Part shown: positions 7,663 through 16,018 of the stretch, in pieces
Numbering within the stretch: position 1 is the first letter of the stretch
Layout of the letters: every line of letters starts with the position of its first letter
Assembly (NCBI GenBank): GCA_025936955.1
Contig: JAICSL010000007.1
Span: 1 to 18,401, forward strand
Direction: 5' to 3'
DNA: 18,401 bases
Source: Nitrososphaeraceae archaeon
Lineage (GTDB): Archaea > Thermoproteota > Nitrososphaeria > Nitrososphaerales > Nitrososphaeraceae
Translations under genes and position numbers: made by a program
The notes under the pieces: model-generated
Databases searched by the model: none
What the model was told of the DNA's origin: nothing
What the model saw: the letters and a program-made list of their open reading frames with translations, nothing else

Positions 7663-8595
7663 TCAAATGACCCCTCTTATTATCTGAATTATTTTTTCAG
7701 CTATAACGGTGGACGCAAGTTTCTGTGCCTCGGTTGTCTGTGCTCCTATGTGAGGTGTACAAATTACATTTGGCAAACTCATAAGTAATTTGTCGATTGG
7801 TGGTTCTACTTCAAAAACATCTAAGGCAGCCCCGGCAATCTTACCGCTTTGCAGATGATCATATAATGCAACTTCATCAATTATACCACCACGTGAAGTA
7901 TTCACAATGTACGCCGTAGGCTTCATCTTGGATAGTCTCGCTGAATTAAATAAGTGCTTTGTTTCCAAATTTATTGGAATATGACAAGTGATAAAATCTG
8001 AGCTCTCTACCAAAGTATCAAGATCCGTTATTATCAACCCCACCTCCTTTCTAAAATCTTCATTAATTGGATAAACATCGTGTCCTATTACGTTCATTCT
8101 AAGTGCTCTTGCAATACGTCCTACATTTCGACCTATGTTGCCTACGCCAACAATTCCAATATATTTACCGCGAAGCTCAGTACCAATTAGATCATTCTTT
8201 ATCCACTTTCCTTTTTTCATTTCAGCATCGGCATGAGGGATATTTCGTGCAAGAGATATCATCATACCTATAGTAAGCTCTGCAACAGCATTCATTGCTG
8301 CTTCTGGCGAATTTATCACTCGAATATTTCGAGATTCAGCAGCGTTGACATCTATATTATCAAGACCAACGCCTACTCTTGCAATAATTGTTGTATTAGA
8401 TGCTTTCTCAATAATTTCCTTAGTAATTTTAGTTCTACTTCTGACAACAATAACATTATAATCATTGATAGACGATATTATTTCTTCGTTCTTGATCTTT
8501 GGTTTATAGTCGACATTCAAACCTGCTCGCTTTAGGCTATCAATACCTACTTGGTCGATAGAATCGCAGACAAGAACCTTTCCACTAGTTTGCAC
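7663..8595 (-). CDS. serA: D-3-phosphoglycerate dehydrogenase-type 2-hydroxyacid dehydrogenase
   Basis: 310 residues from a GTG start supported by a TATA box 21-28 bases upstream. It shows the D-isomer-specific 2-hydroxyacid dehydrogenase plan: substrate-binding N-terminus with RSRTKIT (52-58) and RVGVGLDNID (73-82), NAD-binding GVGNIG (150-155) with D173 as the likely NAD-ribose acidic residue, and the catalytic set Arg235 (NTSRGG), Glu264 (FEVEPP) and His282 (TPHIGAQT). RVGVGLDNID and the Arg/Glu/His context favour 3-phosphoglycerate dehydrogenase, the first step of the phosphorylated serine pathway. It lacks the ACT or intervening domains of longer SerA proteins, so allosteric serine control through an ACT domain is not expected. 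Another 2-hydroxyacid substrate cannot be excluded. It is transcribed alone, between L15e and an unknown gene on the same strand. Confidence 0.85.
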   Translation of the reverse strand: MQTSGKVLVCDSIDQVGIDSLKRAGLNVDYKPKIKNEEIISSINDYNVIVVRSRTKITKEIIEKASNTTIIARVGVGLDNIDVNAAESRNIRVINSPEAAMNAVAELTIGMMISLARNIPHADAEMKKGKWIKNDLIGTELRGKYIGIVGVGNIGRNVGRIARALRMNVIGHDVYPINEDFRKEVGLIITDLDTLVESSDFITCHIPINLETKHLFNSARLSKMKPTAYIVNTSRGGIIDEVALYDHLQSGKIAGAALDVFEVEPPIDKLLMSLPNVICTPHIGAQTTEAQKLASTVIAEKIIQIIRGVI

Positions 8596-8615
8596 AGCGG
8601 ATGTGAAAACATGTA

Positions 8616-8623
8616 CTTATATA
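8616..8623 (-). promoter_or_regulatory. TATA box of serA
   Basis: On the minus strand TATATAAG lies 21-28 bases before the GTG start, a good archaeal TATA match that supports both the start choice and a leaderless transcript. Confidence 0.5.
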
Positions 8624-8794
8624 TTGATTACTTGTAAATCTGAGTCTAAAATTTATACTTGTTATTTAAAAAATTTATAACAGGTAACTACAATAGTATA
8701 ATACTATTTTCATTTAATGCAATAAGGAGAAAAACGATATAATAGTTCGATATGATCATACGTGCATATAATATCAACTAAAATCGTTATGTTG

Positions 8795-9325
8795 TTATAT
8801 AACCTCTGCCCAGTAACTCTCAGAATATTTATCTGAAGTTTCTTTTTCAGATCTTGTTTGGATCGAGTCATTACTGCCATTATTCAATTTATTGACAAGA
8901 TTTGCATTTGCAATAATAGTCTTAAATACCATGTTGTCGTTTCTTTCGATTTTGTCTAATCGCTTACTTATGTCACCTGTAACTACCTCTTTTGGTAAAC
9001 CAATGTGGCTCATCTGGTTATGGGCTTCTAACATTAATTCCATAGCTTGCTTTGTTGTAATATTGCCCTCCTCATAAGAAGAAGATATTCGTCTGCAAAT
9101 AGCATTGGCTTGGGTATAGATTTGTTTGTGTTCACATAAGGTGTTATGTTTAATTAAATTACGTAATAAAGAACGCTTTTTAAGATCTATAACTACTAAT
9201 TTATTATACCTTTTTCTAAGTTTGTTCTTCTTTGAAGTGGCAGCAGCAATATCATGATTTGAACTCATCTTACTTGATCCTTTTTGGTGTTCTTTTGATA
9301 TATTGGTATCTATAGAAGCATCCAA
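8795..9325 (-). CDS. Uncharacterised basic protein
   Basis: 176 residues from TTG; an ATG at codon 20 (base 9268) is an equally possible start, giving 157 residues. I do not recognise the family. The N-terminal 45 residues are polar and then strongly basic (SKKNKLRKRYNKL), followed by mostly helical sequence (about 45-150) with LMLEAHNQMSHIGLP and KRLDKIERND, and a polar acidic tail. There is no membrane segment or signal peptide. The basic stretch could bind nucleic acid, but there is no defined motif. It lies between serA and the PepSY-like gene on the same strand, 52 bases downstream of the latter, which allows co-transcription. The long frame and coherent composition favour a real gene. 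Confidence 0.6.
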   Translation of the reverse strand: MDASIDTNISKEHQKGSSKMSSNHDIAAATSKKNKLRKRYNKLVVIDLKKRSLLRNLIKHNTLCEHKQIYTQANAICRRISSSYEEGNITTKQAMELMLEAHNQMSHIGLPKEVVTGDISKRLDKIERNDNMVFKTIIANANLVNKLNNGSNDSIQTRSEKETSDKYSESYWAEVI

Positions 9326-9377
9326 ATGAATTCATTCAGCGCCTTCTAAAATGAATAGGAAGCAAATGTATTATATT

Positions 9378-9815
9378 TCATGTTGCGATAATTTCCCCAG
9401 TCACGTTGTCAACATAATATGTATCACCATTTTTTGTATTAGTAACTTCCCAGACAAAATGATTCCCTGTTGTAATGGTAGGCCCTGCTTTTCCAAGATA
9501 TTTTCCAATTGAATTTGTATCTATATTTGACTCAAATATATTTCCGTCTCCTTCGATATATACATAACGAGTCGAGAAATTGTTTAAATCAATTGAAGTT
9601 AAATTCTGTTTTTTTACTACGATGGAAATTGCCATTTCAGATGTTATTGGTTGTCTACTTAATATGGGCAAATTCAAGGAATACTGTAATCCTAAATAAA
9701 CCAAAAAAGTTACTATTGTCCCAGAAGCTATCGATATAACCAATTTATTATCCATTTTGATTTTATAGCCTATCCACCCATATTCAAGATCGGTTCTAAA
9801 GCGTAATACACCCAT
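9378..9815 (-). CDS. Membrane-anchored PepSY-like domain protein
   Basis: 145 residues, ATG start, with a weak TATA-like stretch about 27-36 bases upstream; a second ATG at codon 21 (base 9755) is the alternative start. One hydrophobic segment (about 25-44) acts as an uncleaved signal anchor, leaving a 100-residue domain outside the cell. That domain ends in VWEVTNTKNGDTYYVDNVTG (121-140), the W.V.....YYVD..TGEI pattern typical of PepSY domains, which are small inhibitory or ligand-binding modules first noted in peptidase propeptides. ITSEMAISIV (57-66) would be the first helix of the domain. No peptidase is fused or adjacent. Function is likely at the cell surface but the partner is unknown. 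Confidence 0.65.
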   Translation of the reverse strand: MGVLRFRTDLEYGWIGYKIKMDNKLVISIASGTIVTFLVYLGLQYSLNLPILSRQPITSEMAISIVVKKQNLTSIDLNNFSTRYVYIEGDGNIFESNIDTNSIGKYLGKAGPTITTGNHFVWEVTNTKNGDTYYVDNVTGEIIAT

Positions 9816-9924
9816 CTAAGTTTACTGTTCACAGTCTGCTTGATAATTATCTGATTCATTTTGAAAGTTCAGCAAGTAGTCAGGAACGTCAAAATAGCCT
9901 AATTTCATCCTTAGAGTCATACAA

Positions 9925-11319
9925 CTAGTTTGTTCCAAGAATATTAACTTTAGATAGCGCATTATCTACTTGTTCTTTAGTCATCAAACCTTTGCTCAAT
10001 ACAAGTTCTTTTATACTCTTATTTGTATTTAGTGATTCTTTGTAAATCTCTGCTGCCTTCATGTATCCAATATGTGGATTCAAGAGTGTAACAAGAACTG
10101 GACTTTTTTCGATATACGATTCGAGTCTTCTTTGATTGGCTTTCAGTCCATCAATCATATTTGTTGCAAAAATTGGAAGGAAACTTTTTAGCATATCTGT
10201 GGAATCTAAAATACATTTTAGCATTCCGGGTAACATTACATTCAGCTCGAATTGACCTGCTTGAGCGGCCATCGCTACGGAAACGTCATTTCCTATGAGG
10301 ATAAAACAAATCATATTAAGACATTCTGCAAGAGAGGGATTAACCTTCCCTGGCATTATAGAAGATCCAGCATGAACTGCAGGTATTAAAATTTCTGCCA
10401 AACCAGCGATAGGGCCAGATGCCATCAGGCGAAGATCATTTGCCATCTTAATCAATTCAATTGCAAGGTTGCGAATAATAGAGGAACAATTGGCCACATC
10501 ATATTTACTCTGAAGTGAATAAAATGGATTCTTAGATGACTTGAGATTTAGTCCAGAAATTTGTGATAAGTATTTAATGACTTTTTTTTTATAACCTTTT
10601 GGAGTATTAGCACCTGTACCTACTGCTGTTCCGCCTAGGCCTATATATTCAAGATTTTCTGTTGCTACTTTGAGGTTCATATTTGCTTTGTTTAATGAAT
10701 AAACATATTCTTCGAATTCTGTTCCCAAGGTAACAGGAAGCGCATCCATCAGATGTGTTCTACCAATTTTCATTATATTATTAAATTCTTTTGCTTTCTT
10801 TTTCAATGACAGAATTAATTTATTCAGCGCTGATATAGTTTCACATATATTAATTAAAATGGCAATCTGCATTGCAGTAGGAAATGTATCATTGCTTGAC
10901 TGAGACATATTGACATGGTCATTTGGGTTAATTATTTCGTATTCACCCTTACTCTTGCCTAAGTATTCTAGTGCCCTGTTTGCTATTACTTCGTTGGCAT
11001 TCATATTAAACGCAGTACCAGCACCCGAGTTTATCGCATCTATCACAAATTGGTCGAGTAACTTACCTGCTAGGATTTCATCACATGCTTTCACAATTGC
11101 GTTGGCTTTCTCTCTTTCAAGTACCTTCAAATCTTTGTTAGCTAAAGCTGCAGATTTCTTTATCATGACGTATGCTTTGACAAGATTTTTGTGGGCTTTA
11201 TGTCCTGTAACCTTATATTGGTCCATAGCTCTAGCTGTAAAGGCACCATAATAAGCCTGGGAAGGAACTTTTATTTCCCCTAATGAATCTCTGTCGATTC
11301 TAACAGTAGAAGCTGACAT
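9925..11319 (-). CDS. Aspartase/class II fumarase family lyase, probably aspartate ammonia-lyase
   Basis: 464 residues from the ATG at 11319; a GTG four codons earlier (11331) is open, but a TATA-like box 27-35 bases before the ATG favours the shorter form. Family motifs, numbered from that ATG: SSND (141-144), GRTHLMDALP (186-195), and the signature GSSIMPGKVNP (318-328) with the catalytic serine loop. The superfamily catalyses reversible elimination releasing fumarate. AYYG near the N-terminus, AGTAFNMNANEV (fumarases usually have GTQ), KGEYEIINPNDHVN and NPSLAECLNMICFILIGND lean to aspartase (aspartate to fumarate plus ammonia). FPTAMQIA, GGTAVGTG and LNPHIGYMKAAEI lean to fumarase. Either role would feed central carbon or nitrogen metabolism. 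The family is certain; the substrate is not. Confidence 0.85.
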   Translation of the reverse strand: MSASTVRIDRDSLGEIKVPSQAYYGAFTARAMDQYKVTGHKAHKNLVKAYVMIKKSAALANKDLKVLEREKANAIVKACDEILAGKLLDQFVIDAINSGAGTAFNMNANEVIANRALEYLGKSKGEYEIINPNDHVNMSQSSNDTFPTAMQIAILINICETISALNKLILSLKKKAKEFNNIMKIGRTHLMDALPVTLGTEFEEYVYSLNKANMNLKVATENLEYIGLGGTAVGTGANTPKGYKKKVIKYLSQISGLNLKSSKNPFYSLQSKYDVANCSSIIRNLAIELIKMANDLRLMASGPIAGLAEILIPAVHAGSSIMPGKVNPSLAECLNMICFILIGNDVSVAMAAQAGQFELNVMLPGMLKCILDSTDMLKSFLPIFATNMIDGLKANQRRLESYIEKSPVLVTLLNPHIGYMKAAEIYKESLNTNKSIKELVLSKGLMTKEQVDNALSKVNILGTN

Positions 11320-11345
11320 TCTTGTAACCACTATAAGAAAAGTGT

Positions 11346-11354
11346 TAATAAATC
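11346..11354 (-). promoter_or_regulatory. TATA box of the aspartase/fumarase gene
   Basis: On the minus strand GATTTATTA lies 27-35 bases before the ATG at 11319 but only 15-23 before the alternative GTG. It therefore favours the ATG and a near-leaderless transcript. Confidence 0.45.
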
Positions 11355-11372
11355 AATCGACAATTAATCTAT

Positions 11373-11777
11373 TTATGATATTATTATAGCAGCTGCAAGA
11401 ATTTCAATTTGTAAAATATCTGATTCCTTAATTTGCATCCCATGTAACAACACTCCTGTTTTATTCAATGAACCTATCGGCGTGTCTCTTACAAGTATTT
11501 TAGGACAAAATTTTACCAATTTACCAAATACTATTTTGTAATACAAGTCATATTCGACCAACATTTTTTTTTCAGCAGGATCTACGTACTCCATGTCAAA
11601 TATTTTTTCTATAATGCCGTAACCAGTAAACGATTCTTCTGCCTCTTTACCTTTAACAAATACTAAGATCGAACCTTTTGACCATTTTCTCTTGATTCTA
11701 ACATAATATGTACGCTTTCCATATATTTGATTCACAAATTTATTTTTCGTTATATTGATGATGTAGTTATTATCCAA
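11373..11777 (-). CDS. Small PUA/EVE-like domain protein, uncharacterised
   Basis: 134 residues from TTG. The sequence alternates strands and short turns: KRTYYVRIKRKWSKGSILVF (21-40), then GYGIIEKIF (52-60), YDLYYKIVFG (76-85), and a hydrophobic end. This resembles the PUA-like superfamily (EVE, ASCH, PUA), where an early strand is followed by a phrase such as 'GD.vvFv...' and a later 'G.G.I....'. Members bind modified bases or RNA. The resemblance is one of pattern, not a recognised signature, so the functional statement is inference. No membrane segment. It lies about 40 bases upstream of the aspartase/fumarase promoter on the same strand and is divergent from trmI. The AT-rich DNA directly upstream contains TATA-like sequence but at poorly fitting spacing. 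Confidence 0.55.
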   Translation of the reverse strand: MDNNYIINITKNKFVNQIYGKRTYYVRIKRKWSKGSILVFVKGKEAEESFTGYGIIEKIFDMEYVDPAEKKMLVEYDLYYKIVFGKLVKFCPKILVRDTPIGSLNKTGVLLHGMQIKESDILQIEILAAAIIIS

Positions 11778-11928
11778 ATAATGACAATATATATTATAAG
11801 CACAACATATTAGGTTATATCTATGAAAATGACGATTATAGGTTTATACCTCTGTATATTTGCATTTTGATCTTCCATTTAGCGTTTAAAGATTAGAAAC
11901 TTTGGATAACCTCAAAGAAACTGTTGAG

Positions 11929-11937
11929 TTTTTATTA
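11929..11937 (+). promoter_or_regulatory. Candidate TATA box of trmI
   Basis: TTTTTATTA lies 26-34 bases before the ATG at 11963, supporting that start over the TTG at 11948. Confidence 0.35.
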
Positions 11938-11962
11938 CCTTTGATTTTTGTTATCATTGCGT

Positions 11963-12775
11963 ATGAATATACAAGAAGGCTCATACGTTTTATTATTCTA
12001 TACCCAGAGAAAAAAATGGTTGACAAAGGTTACTGTTGGAAAGAAAATGCACACACATCTAGGGATAATAGATGTCTCCTCAATTATTGGAATGGAGTAT
12101 GGTTGTGCGGTAAAAACTACAGAAAACAAAATTGTTTACCTGATCCAACCGACGATTCATGATTTTATAATGAAGTCTGAACGAAAAACTCAGATTATAT
12201 ATCCAAAGGATCTTGGATTCATAGCTTCTCGCACGGGCCTAAAAAATGGATCGAAAGTGCTAGAAATTGGAACTGGCAGTGCGGCACTAACAACATTTAT
12301 GGCCAGCATTATAAAACCAGATGGTCATATCTATACTTTCGATGTAAATTCAGATTTTATGGATATTGCGCAACGAAACCTGGAGAAGGCGAATATGACT
12401 GAATATGTTACTATGCATAAATATGACGCCCATCATGGTATTGATATTACGGACTTTGATTTAGCAATAGTTGATTTAGGTGATCCTTGGACAGTAGTTA
12501 ACCAGGTTCATGATGCATTGAAAGGTAGTGGGGCATTTGTTGCAATCTGTCCTACGATGAATCAGTTGGAAAAAACTGCAACTGAATTAAAGCGAAATGG
12601 CTACATCGATATCGACTGTGTCGAAATAATGATTCGGAGTATAGAGGCAAGAGAGGGTATGACTAGACCATCAACTAGGATGATAGGACATACCACATAT
12701 CTAGCCTTCGCTAGAAAGATAAAACGATTAGAACTAGAAGTAAATAATGACCCCGAATTATTGTCTATAAGTTGA
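11963..12775 (+). CDS. trmI: tRNA (adenine-N1)-methyltransferase TrmI
   Basis: 270 residues from the ATG at 11963; a TTG five codons earlier (11948) keeps the frame but adds no conserved sequence. The N-terminal beta domain has the TrmI pattern EGSYVLLFYTQRKKWL, then HTHLGIIDVSSIIGMEYG. The SAM-binding Rossmann domain shows motif I VLEIGTGSA (99-107), the acidic residue Asp127 at the end of strand 2 (YTFDVNS), and motif IV VDLGDPW (170-176), where most homologues have DxPDPW. The C-terminus contains RPSTRMIGHTTYLAFARK, a family hallmark. TrmI forms m1A58 in the T-loop of tRNA; archaeal enzymes can also modify A57. It works as a homotetramer in the cytosol. It is a single gene, divergent from the PUA/EVE-like gene. 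Confidence 0.9.
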   Translation: MNIQEGSYVLLFYTQRKKWLTKVTVGKKMHTHLGIIDVSSIIGMEYGCAVKTTENKIVYLIQPTIHDFIMKSERKTQIIYPKDLGFIASRTGLKNGSKVLEIGTGSAALTTFMASIIKPDGHIYTFDVNSDFMDIAQRNLEKANMTEYVTMHKYDAHHGIDITDFDLAIVDLGDPWTVVNQVHDALKGSGAFVAICPTMNQLEKTATELKRNGYIDIDCVEIMIRSIEAREGMTRPSTRMIGHTTYLAFARKIKRLELEVNNDPELLSIS

Positions 12776-13273
12776 ACGAAGCCATGATTTGCTCTAACAA
12801 AATAGCATCTAACGTTATTTTCTTGACAGATATTAAAATATCTGTTTGATAGAGTGTATTTTATTCCACATGAATAGTTAGTATGTAGTATTCTGTTAAA
12901 TCGAGAATATTGCAAATTTTCATATAGGTATATTTCTATCATTCTGAGCGACAAAAACTATCAGCATGGTAGATAAGGTAATCTATTTATAGAAAATAAA
13001 TAGACCTCAATACTGTTTGTAGTCTACTCTCTATTTTTGTTCGCTCTTTTCGGCTATATGAATGTCAAAATATTTTATTGAATTATCTATCAATTTATTT
13101 ATCCTGGTGTTACTTATAAAATATTTATGAGTTTGTCGAATCTACTATTTGAGAAGGGGATCTAATTTATCTTTTGGATATCTGTTCTTTTATATAAGCT
13201 ACAATGCTTTATTGACTCAATGTGCTGAGCAATAGTGAGAGCGATATAGAGGAAACTATCCAGATACCAAAAG
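12776..13273. other. Convergent intergenic region with two hairpins
   Basis: About 500 bases between the 3' ends of trmI and the small membrane-protein gene. It holds an almost perfect hairpin at 12826-12845 (ACAGATATT, AA, AATATCTGT; 9-bp arms) and a second at 12982-13004 (TCTATTTA and TAAATAGA, 7-base loop). Both sit where termination of convergent transcripts would be expected. No coding sequence is recognised. Confidence 0.5.
12826..12845. terminator. Stem-loop 51 bases after trmI
   Basis: Perfect 9-base arms around AA. A T-rich stretch follows, but archaeal termination relies mainly on U tracts rather than hairpins, so a terminator role is tentative. Confidence 0.35.
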
Positions 13274-13555
13274 TTACAATGTCACCTTTAATAATGAGGC
13301 TATTCCTGCAAGTTCTGCAATATGTATAGCTACAAAATACGGAAGTAAATGCGAAGAGTATAATTCTTCCATCGCGAAATAAGCATATACTGCAATTATA
13401 TTTTGCAACATGATCAGAGCTGCAAAGAATATTAATCCAAGTGTAAACGATGCTCTAGTATTCGAATAGATCCTAGCATAAATTGCTAGTAAAACTACCA
13501 ATACGCCAATAGTTGTCAAGCTTACCACTGCAATTAGTTGGATCAACACATTCAT
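13274..13555 (-). CDS. Small three-span membrane protein, uncharacterised
   Basis: The frame is open from 13747, but the best start is the ATG at 13555 (93 residues): a TATA-like CTTATTTA/TAAATAAG box lies 28-35 bases before it, and the 64 extra upstream codons look unlike the conserved part. Three hydrophobic segments at about 4-26, 36-57 and 70-90 are separated by a short basic loop ARIYSNTRAS. This plan, with a short loop of R and S/T residues after the first helix, recalls small archaeal membrane proteins such as DUF7521-type families, often near membrane-associated regulators. That resemblance is weak. The function is unknown. It is convergent with trmI and divergent from the two-span protein at 14351. 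Confidence 0.55.
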   Translation of the reverse strand: MNVLIQLIAVVSLTTIGVLVVLLAIYARIYSNTRASFTLGLIFFAALIMLQNIIAVYAYFAMEELYSSHLLPYFVAIHIAELAGIASLLKVTL

Positions 13556-14350
13556 GATAATAAGAAAGGAAAATAGACTTCTCTTATTTACTTTGTTCCA
13601 AATTGTATCCATATTTTCTGTGATCGACAGGAAAATAGACAGGTAGATTGAATATGCCTCTAACACACCCCATCCACCTTTCTTCAGTGTAACAACCAGT
13701 AGTCGAATAGATTCGTAGTAGGTATCAGTTATAAGACTGAAATACAATGGTTCATTTTCTTGATTTTGCCACTAACATTGTATTTATTTACGGACTGCCT
13801 AATTCTCTTCGGTGAGGAAATTACGTAGTGTCAACATTAACAATATAAATATTGTTCATATTTGTGATACAACTAGCCTCTGAATAGAAGACATCTCCAT
13901 CGCATACATTGTTGATTAGATAAATATTCTCGTTGCATTTGTGGTTGAACTTAAGGAAATAAGGACAAAAAAATTAAAATAAAATCAGTAGGATGATATT
14001 AAGATGTCACCTGCCATATTAGAATGATAATAAGAGCAATTATTTTATTCAAACGTGAATGTATATAGTTGAAATCATCTGCCCTTAACATTTATGACAA
14101 TTGAATAACCTGCATAAATGCTGTAGGATAAATTGTTTATCCACTGCCTCAAATACTAGTTAAGCATTTTTTTATAAACATAGATTATGAGTATATCACT
14201 CGATTTTCTTCCTAATTTCATCTACAATTTTGAAATCATTTCCAAAGTTTAGATAATTCAATAGTATAATTTGTGCAGATAAGAATATGAATTAACTATG
14301 TTAATCATAACCTAAATATGACAAATGTCGGAATATATTGACATCTCTAG
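13556..14350. other. Divergent intergenic region
   Basis: Apart from the promoter of the three-span protein and an alternative N-terminal extension of it (13556-13747), the stretch is AT-rich with frequent stops and no recognised gene, RNA or repeat. A loose TATA-like CTAAATATG lies about 31-39 bases before the ATG at 14351. Confidence 0.45.
13583..13590 (-). promoter_or_regulatory. Candidate TATA box of the three-span membrane protein
   Basis: On the minus strand TAAATAAG lies 28-35 bases before the ATG at 13555. It lies inside the longer open frame, which is the main reason for preferring the shorter start. Confidence 0.38.
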
Positions 14351-14764
14351 ATGGAGTACAATAATGATAATGATCTTACTGCATCACGTCACGATATATT
14401 GGGTATAGTTGATAGCTATATAGAACAAATACTTAGAATAAGAAATACTCTTAGAGGTGTTTCTATTTCTGCGATTGTTTTGGCTCCTCTTGCTATGGCA
14501 CTCTCGATCTATTTACTACGACATCCTTCTTTCTTTGCTGTACTTGAGATAGAGAATGAGTTTGGATTAATCCTTAGCATATTGCTGGGCTCGGTTATTG
14601 TTATATCTTCTGTATGGCTTATAACAGGGATAAGGCAGTATCGTTTGATCGGCTCATGGAATAAACGATATAATGAATTCATAAAAGAAAAAGAAGAAAT
14701 GGACAAAAAGGTTGCATTAAAATACGGCTTAGACAACGAAAATAGTAACGAGCAGTTATCCTGA
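14351..14764 (+). CDS. Two-span membrane protein, uncharacterised
   Basis: 137 residues, ATG start. A polar N-terminal helix (SRHDILGIVDSYIEQILRIR, 12-31) leads into two membrane segments at about 36-56 and 70-93, joined by a short external loop LRHPSFFAVLEIENE. The C-terminal 40 residues are cytosolic and charged (EFIKEKEEMDKKVALKYG), probably a short coiled coil. Conserved-looking aromatic and basic residues just after the second segment (RQYRLIGSWNKRY) suggest a defined structure. I believe similar proteins occur in related archaea but I can name no family. No operon partner: 377 bases separate it from the next gene. Confidence 0.65.
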   Translation: MEYNNDNDLTASRHDILGIVDSYIEQILRIRNTLRGVSISAIVLAPLAMALSIYLLRHPSFFAVLEIENEFGLILSILLGSVIVISSVWLITGIRQYRLIGSWNKRYNEFIKEKEEMDKKVALKYGLDNENSNEQLS

Positions 14765-15110
14765 TTGCTAAAACCATCGTTATTGAGGATTTCATAGATT
14801 TTGATTTGTCATTGAATCTAAACAAACCGTAAAAAATGATGCGTTATTATATGTTTGTGGTACTTTCGTTCAATCTGGAAGGTAACTATTAATTAACAGA
14901 ATGACACTCTAACTGAGTTAATTAGATATTAGTGTATTTACGAATAATATCATGTCGCTACAGAAATGATTTGCTTTTTTTAAATAAAAAAAGTTTATTA
15001 TTATCATAATAAGCTACTTTCTTGCTGTTTATTCTGATCAATACGAAAATGATATTTACTGTCTAGTCGAAATATTGAGAAGACTGATTAACAAATCTTT
15101 TAATATGTTC
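14765..15110. other. Intergenic region with A/T-only snap-back
   Basis: About 350 AT-rich bases between the two-span protein and the Asn-synthetase-like gene. The only structure noted is the T7/A7 inverted repeat at 14974-14993, with a smaller one (TTATTAT, TATC, ATAATAA) directly after it. No gene seen. Confidence 0.5.
14974..14993. terminator. T7-A7 inverted repeat, possible bidirectional U-tract terminator
   Basis: C, seven T, AAAT, seven A, G. Each strand gives a run of seven U, the main signal for archaeal intrinsic termination. It lies 210 bases after the two-span protein gene, so it is rather distant for that gene. Confidence 0.35.
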
Positions 15111-15117
15111 TATAATT
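15111..15117 (+). promoter_or_regulatory. Candidate TATA box of the Asn-synthetase-like gene
   Basis: TATAATT lies 24-30 bases before the TTG at 15141, supporting a leaderless start there. Confidence 0.4.
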
Positions 15118-15140
15118 CTATGTTGTGCAGAAAGTTATAA

Positions 15141-15899
15141 TTGTTGGAGGATCTAAAAAGAGCCCTTTTTGAAACAGTATCAGAAATGATCAACCAAGAA
15201 GATTCTGTGGCAGTATCATTCTCTGGTGGAATTGATAGTACCTTACTCTCAAAAATATGTTATGATTTGAGAAAAAAAGTCACATTATTAACTATAGGAT
15301 TTCCAAAGTCTCCTGATATCGAATTTTCCCAAATAATCTCTCACAAAATGGGTTTGCTTCACAAAATATATGAACTAAATGACTCCGATCTTCGTTGTGC
15401 TATAGAATATTTGCACAAAAAAGTTGATTGCAAGAATGTCTCACATTTTGAGAATTGCCTAGCCTATTTTTATATCGCAAGACTTGCATGTCAAAATCAG
15501 ATACGTCTAATTTTATCGGCAAATGGATGTGATGAGCTATTCTGTGGTTACAATCAATATAGATTGGTTTATGATCAGGGTGAACAAAAGATAATGAAAT
15601 TGATGGACGAGAAGATAACAAATGAATTTATACTTATGAAAAAAATAGAAACAATTGCAACAGATTTTGGAATAACTATTAAACAACCTTTTCTTTCTCC
15701 GAAGTTCATTTCATTTGCAAAAAATATTCCGGTCAATCAAAAGATCAAGAGTTCAAATGATTTCACTCGAAAACATATTTTGCGAGAAGCTGCATTGTCA
15801 TTTGGAGTTCCCTTAGAATCTGCTATGAAACCAAAAAAAGCGCTACAATATGGTTCATTAATCCATAAGACTCTCAAAAAGAAGTTGGAATATAATTAA
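15141..15899 (+). CDS. Stand-alone asparagine-synthetase-type (AsnB C-domain) PP-loop enzyme
   Basis: 252 residues from TTG (a second TTG follows directly). The ATP pyrophosphatase PP-loop is intact: SFSGGIDST (26-34). Further AsnB-domain motifs are SANGCDELFCGY (126-137), equal to the usual S.G..DELF.GY, and QPFLSPKFISFAKNIP with the later RKHILREAA, matching the end of the synthetase domain. The enzyme would adenylate a carboxylate such as aspartate and amidate it with ammonia. The class II glutaminase domain that precedes this domain in AsnB is absent, so free ammonia, or ammonia from a separate glutaminase, must be used. An ammonia-oxidising cell would have free ammonia. Asparagine synthesis is possible but another acyl substrate is equally open. 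It has no adjacent partner. Confidence 0.78.
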   Translation: MLEDLKRALFETVSEMINQEDSVAVSFSGGIDSTLLSKICYDLRKKVTLLTIGFPKSPDIEFSQIISHKMGLLHKIYELNDSDLRCAIEYLHKKVDCKNVSHFENCLAYFYIARLACQNQIRLILSANGCDELFCGYNQYRLVYDQGEQKIMKLMDEKITNEFILMKKIETIATDFGITIKQPFLSPKFISFAKNIPVNQKIKSSNDFTRKHILREAALSFGVPLESAMKPKKALQYGSLIHKTLKKKLEYN

Positions 15900-16018
15900 A
15901 TGAAGTTGTGACGAGGTCGAAGGCATTATCATTCAACATTTTTTCCATATCGATCATCACCAGATTACTTGTCTTAGTCCCTACTCAGACAATTCCCAAT
16001 CAAGGATATATACATGGA

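Noticed and set aside
8655..8690. GTTATTTAAAAAATTTATAAC inverted repeat
   Set aside because: Imperfect and A/T only; expected by chance in DNA this AT-rich.
11902..12162. 86-codon plus-strand frame with a hydrophobic N-terminus
   Set aside because: Mostly overlaps trmI in another frame; the trmI frame carries the conserved N-terminal domain.
12601..12954. 117-codon minus-strand frame
   Set aside because: Half is antisense to the conserved end of trmI, the rest is unrecognisable.
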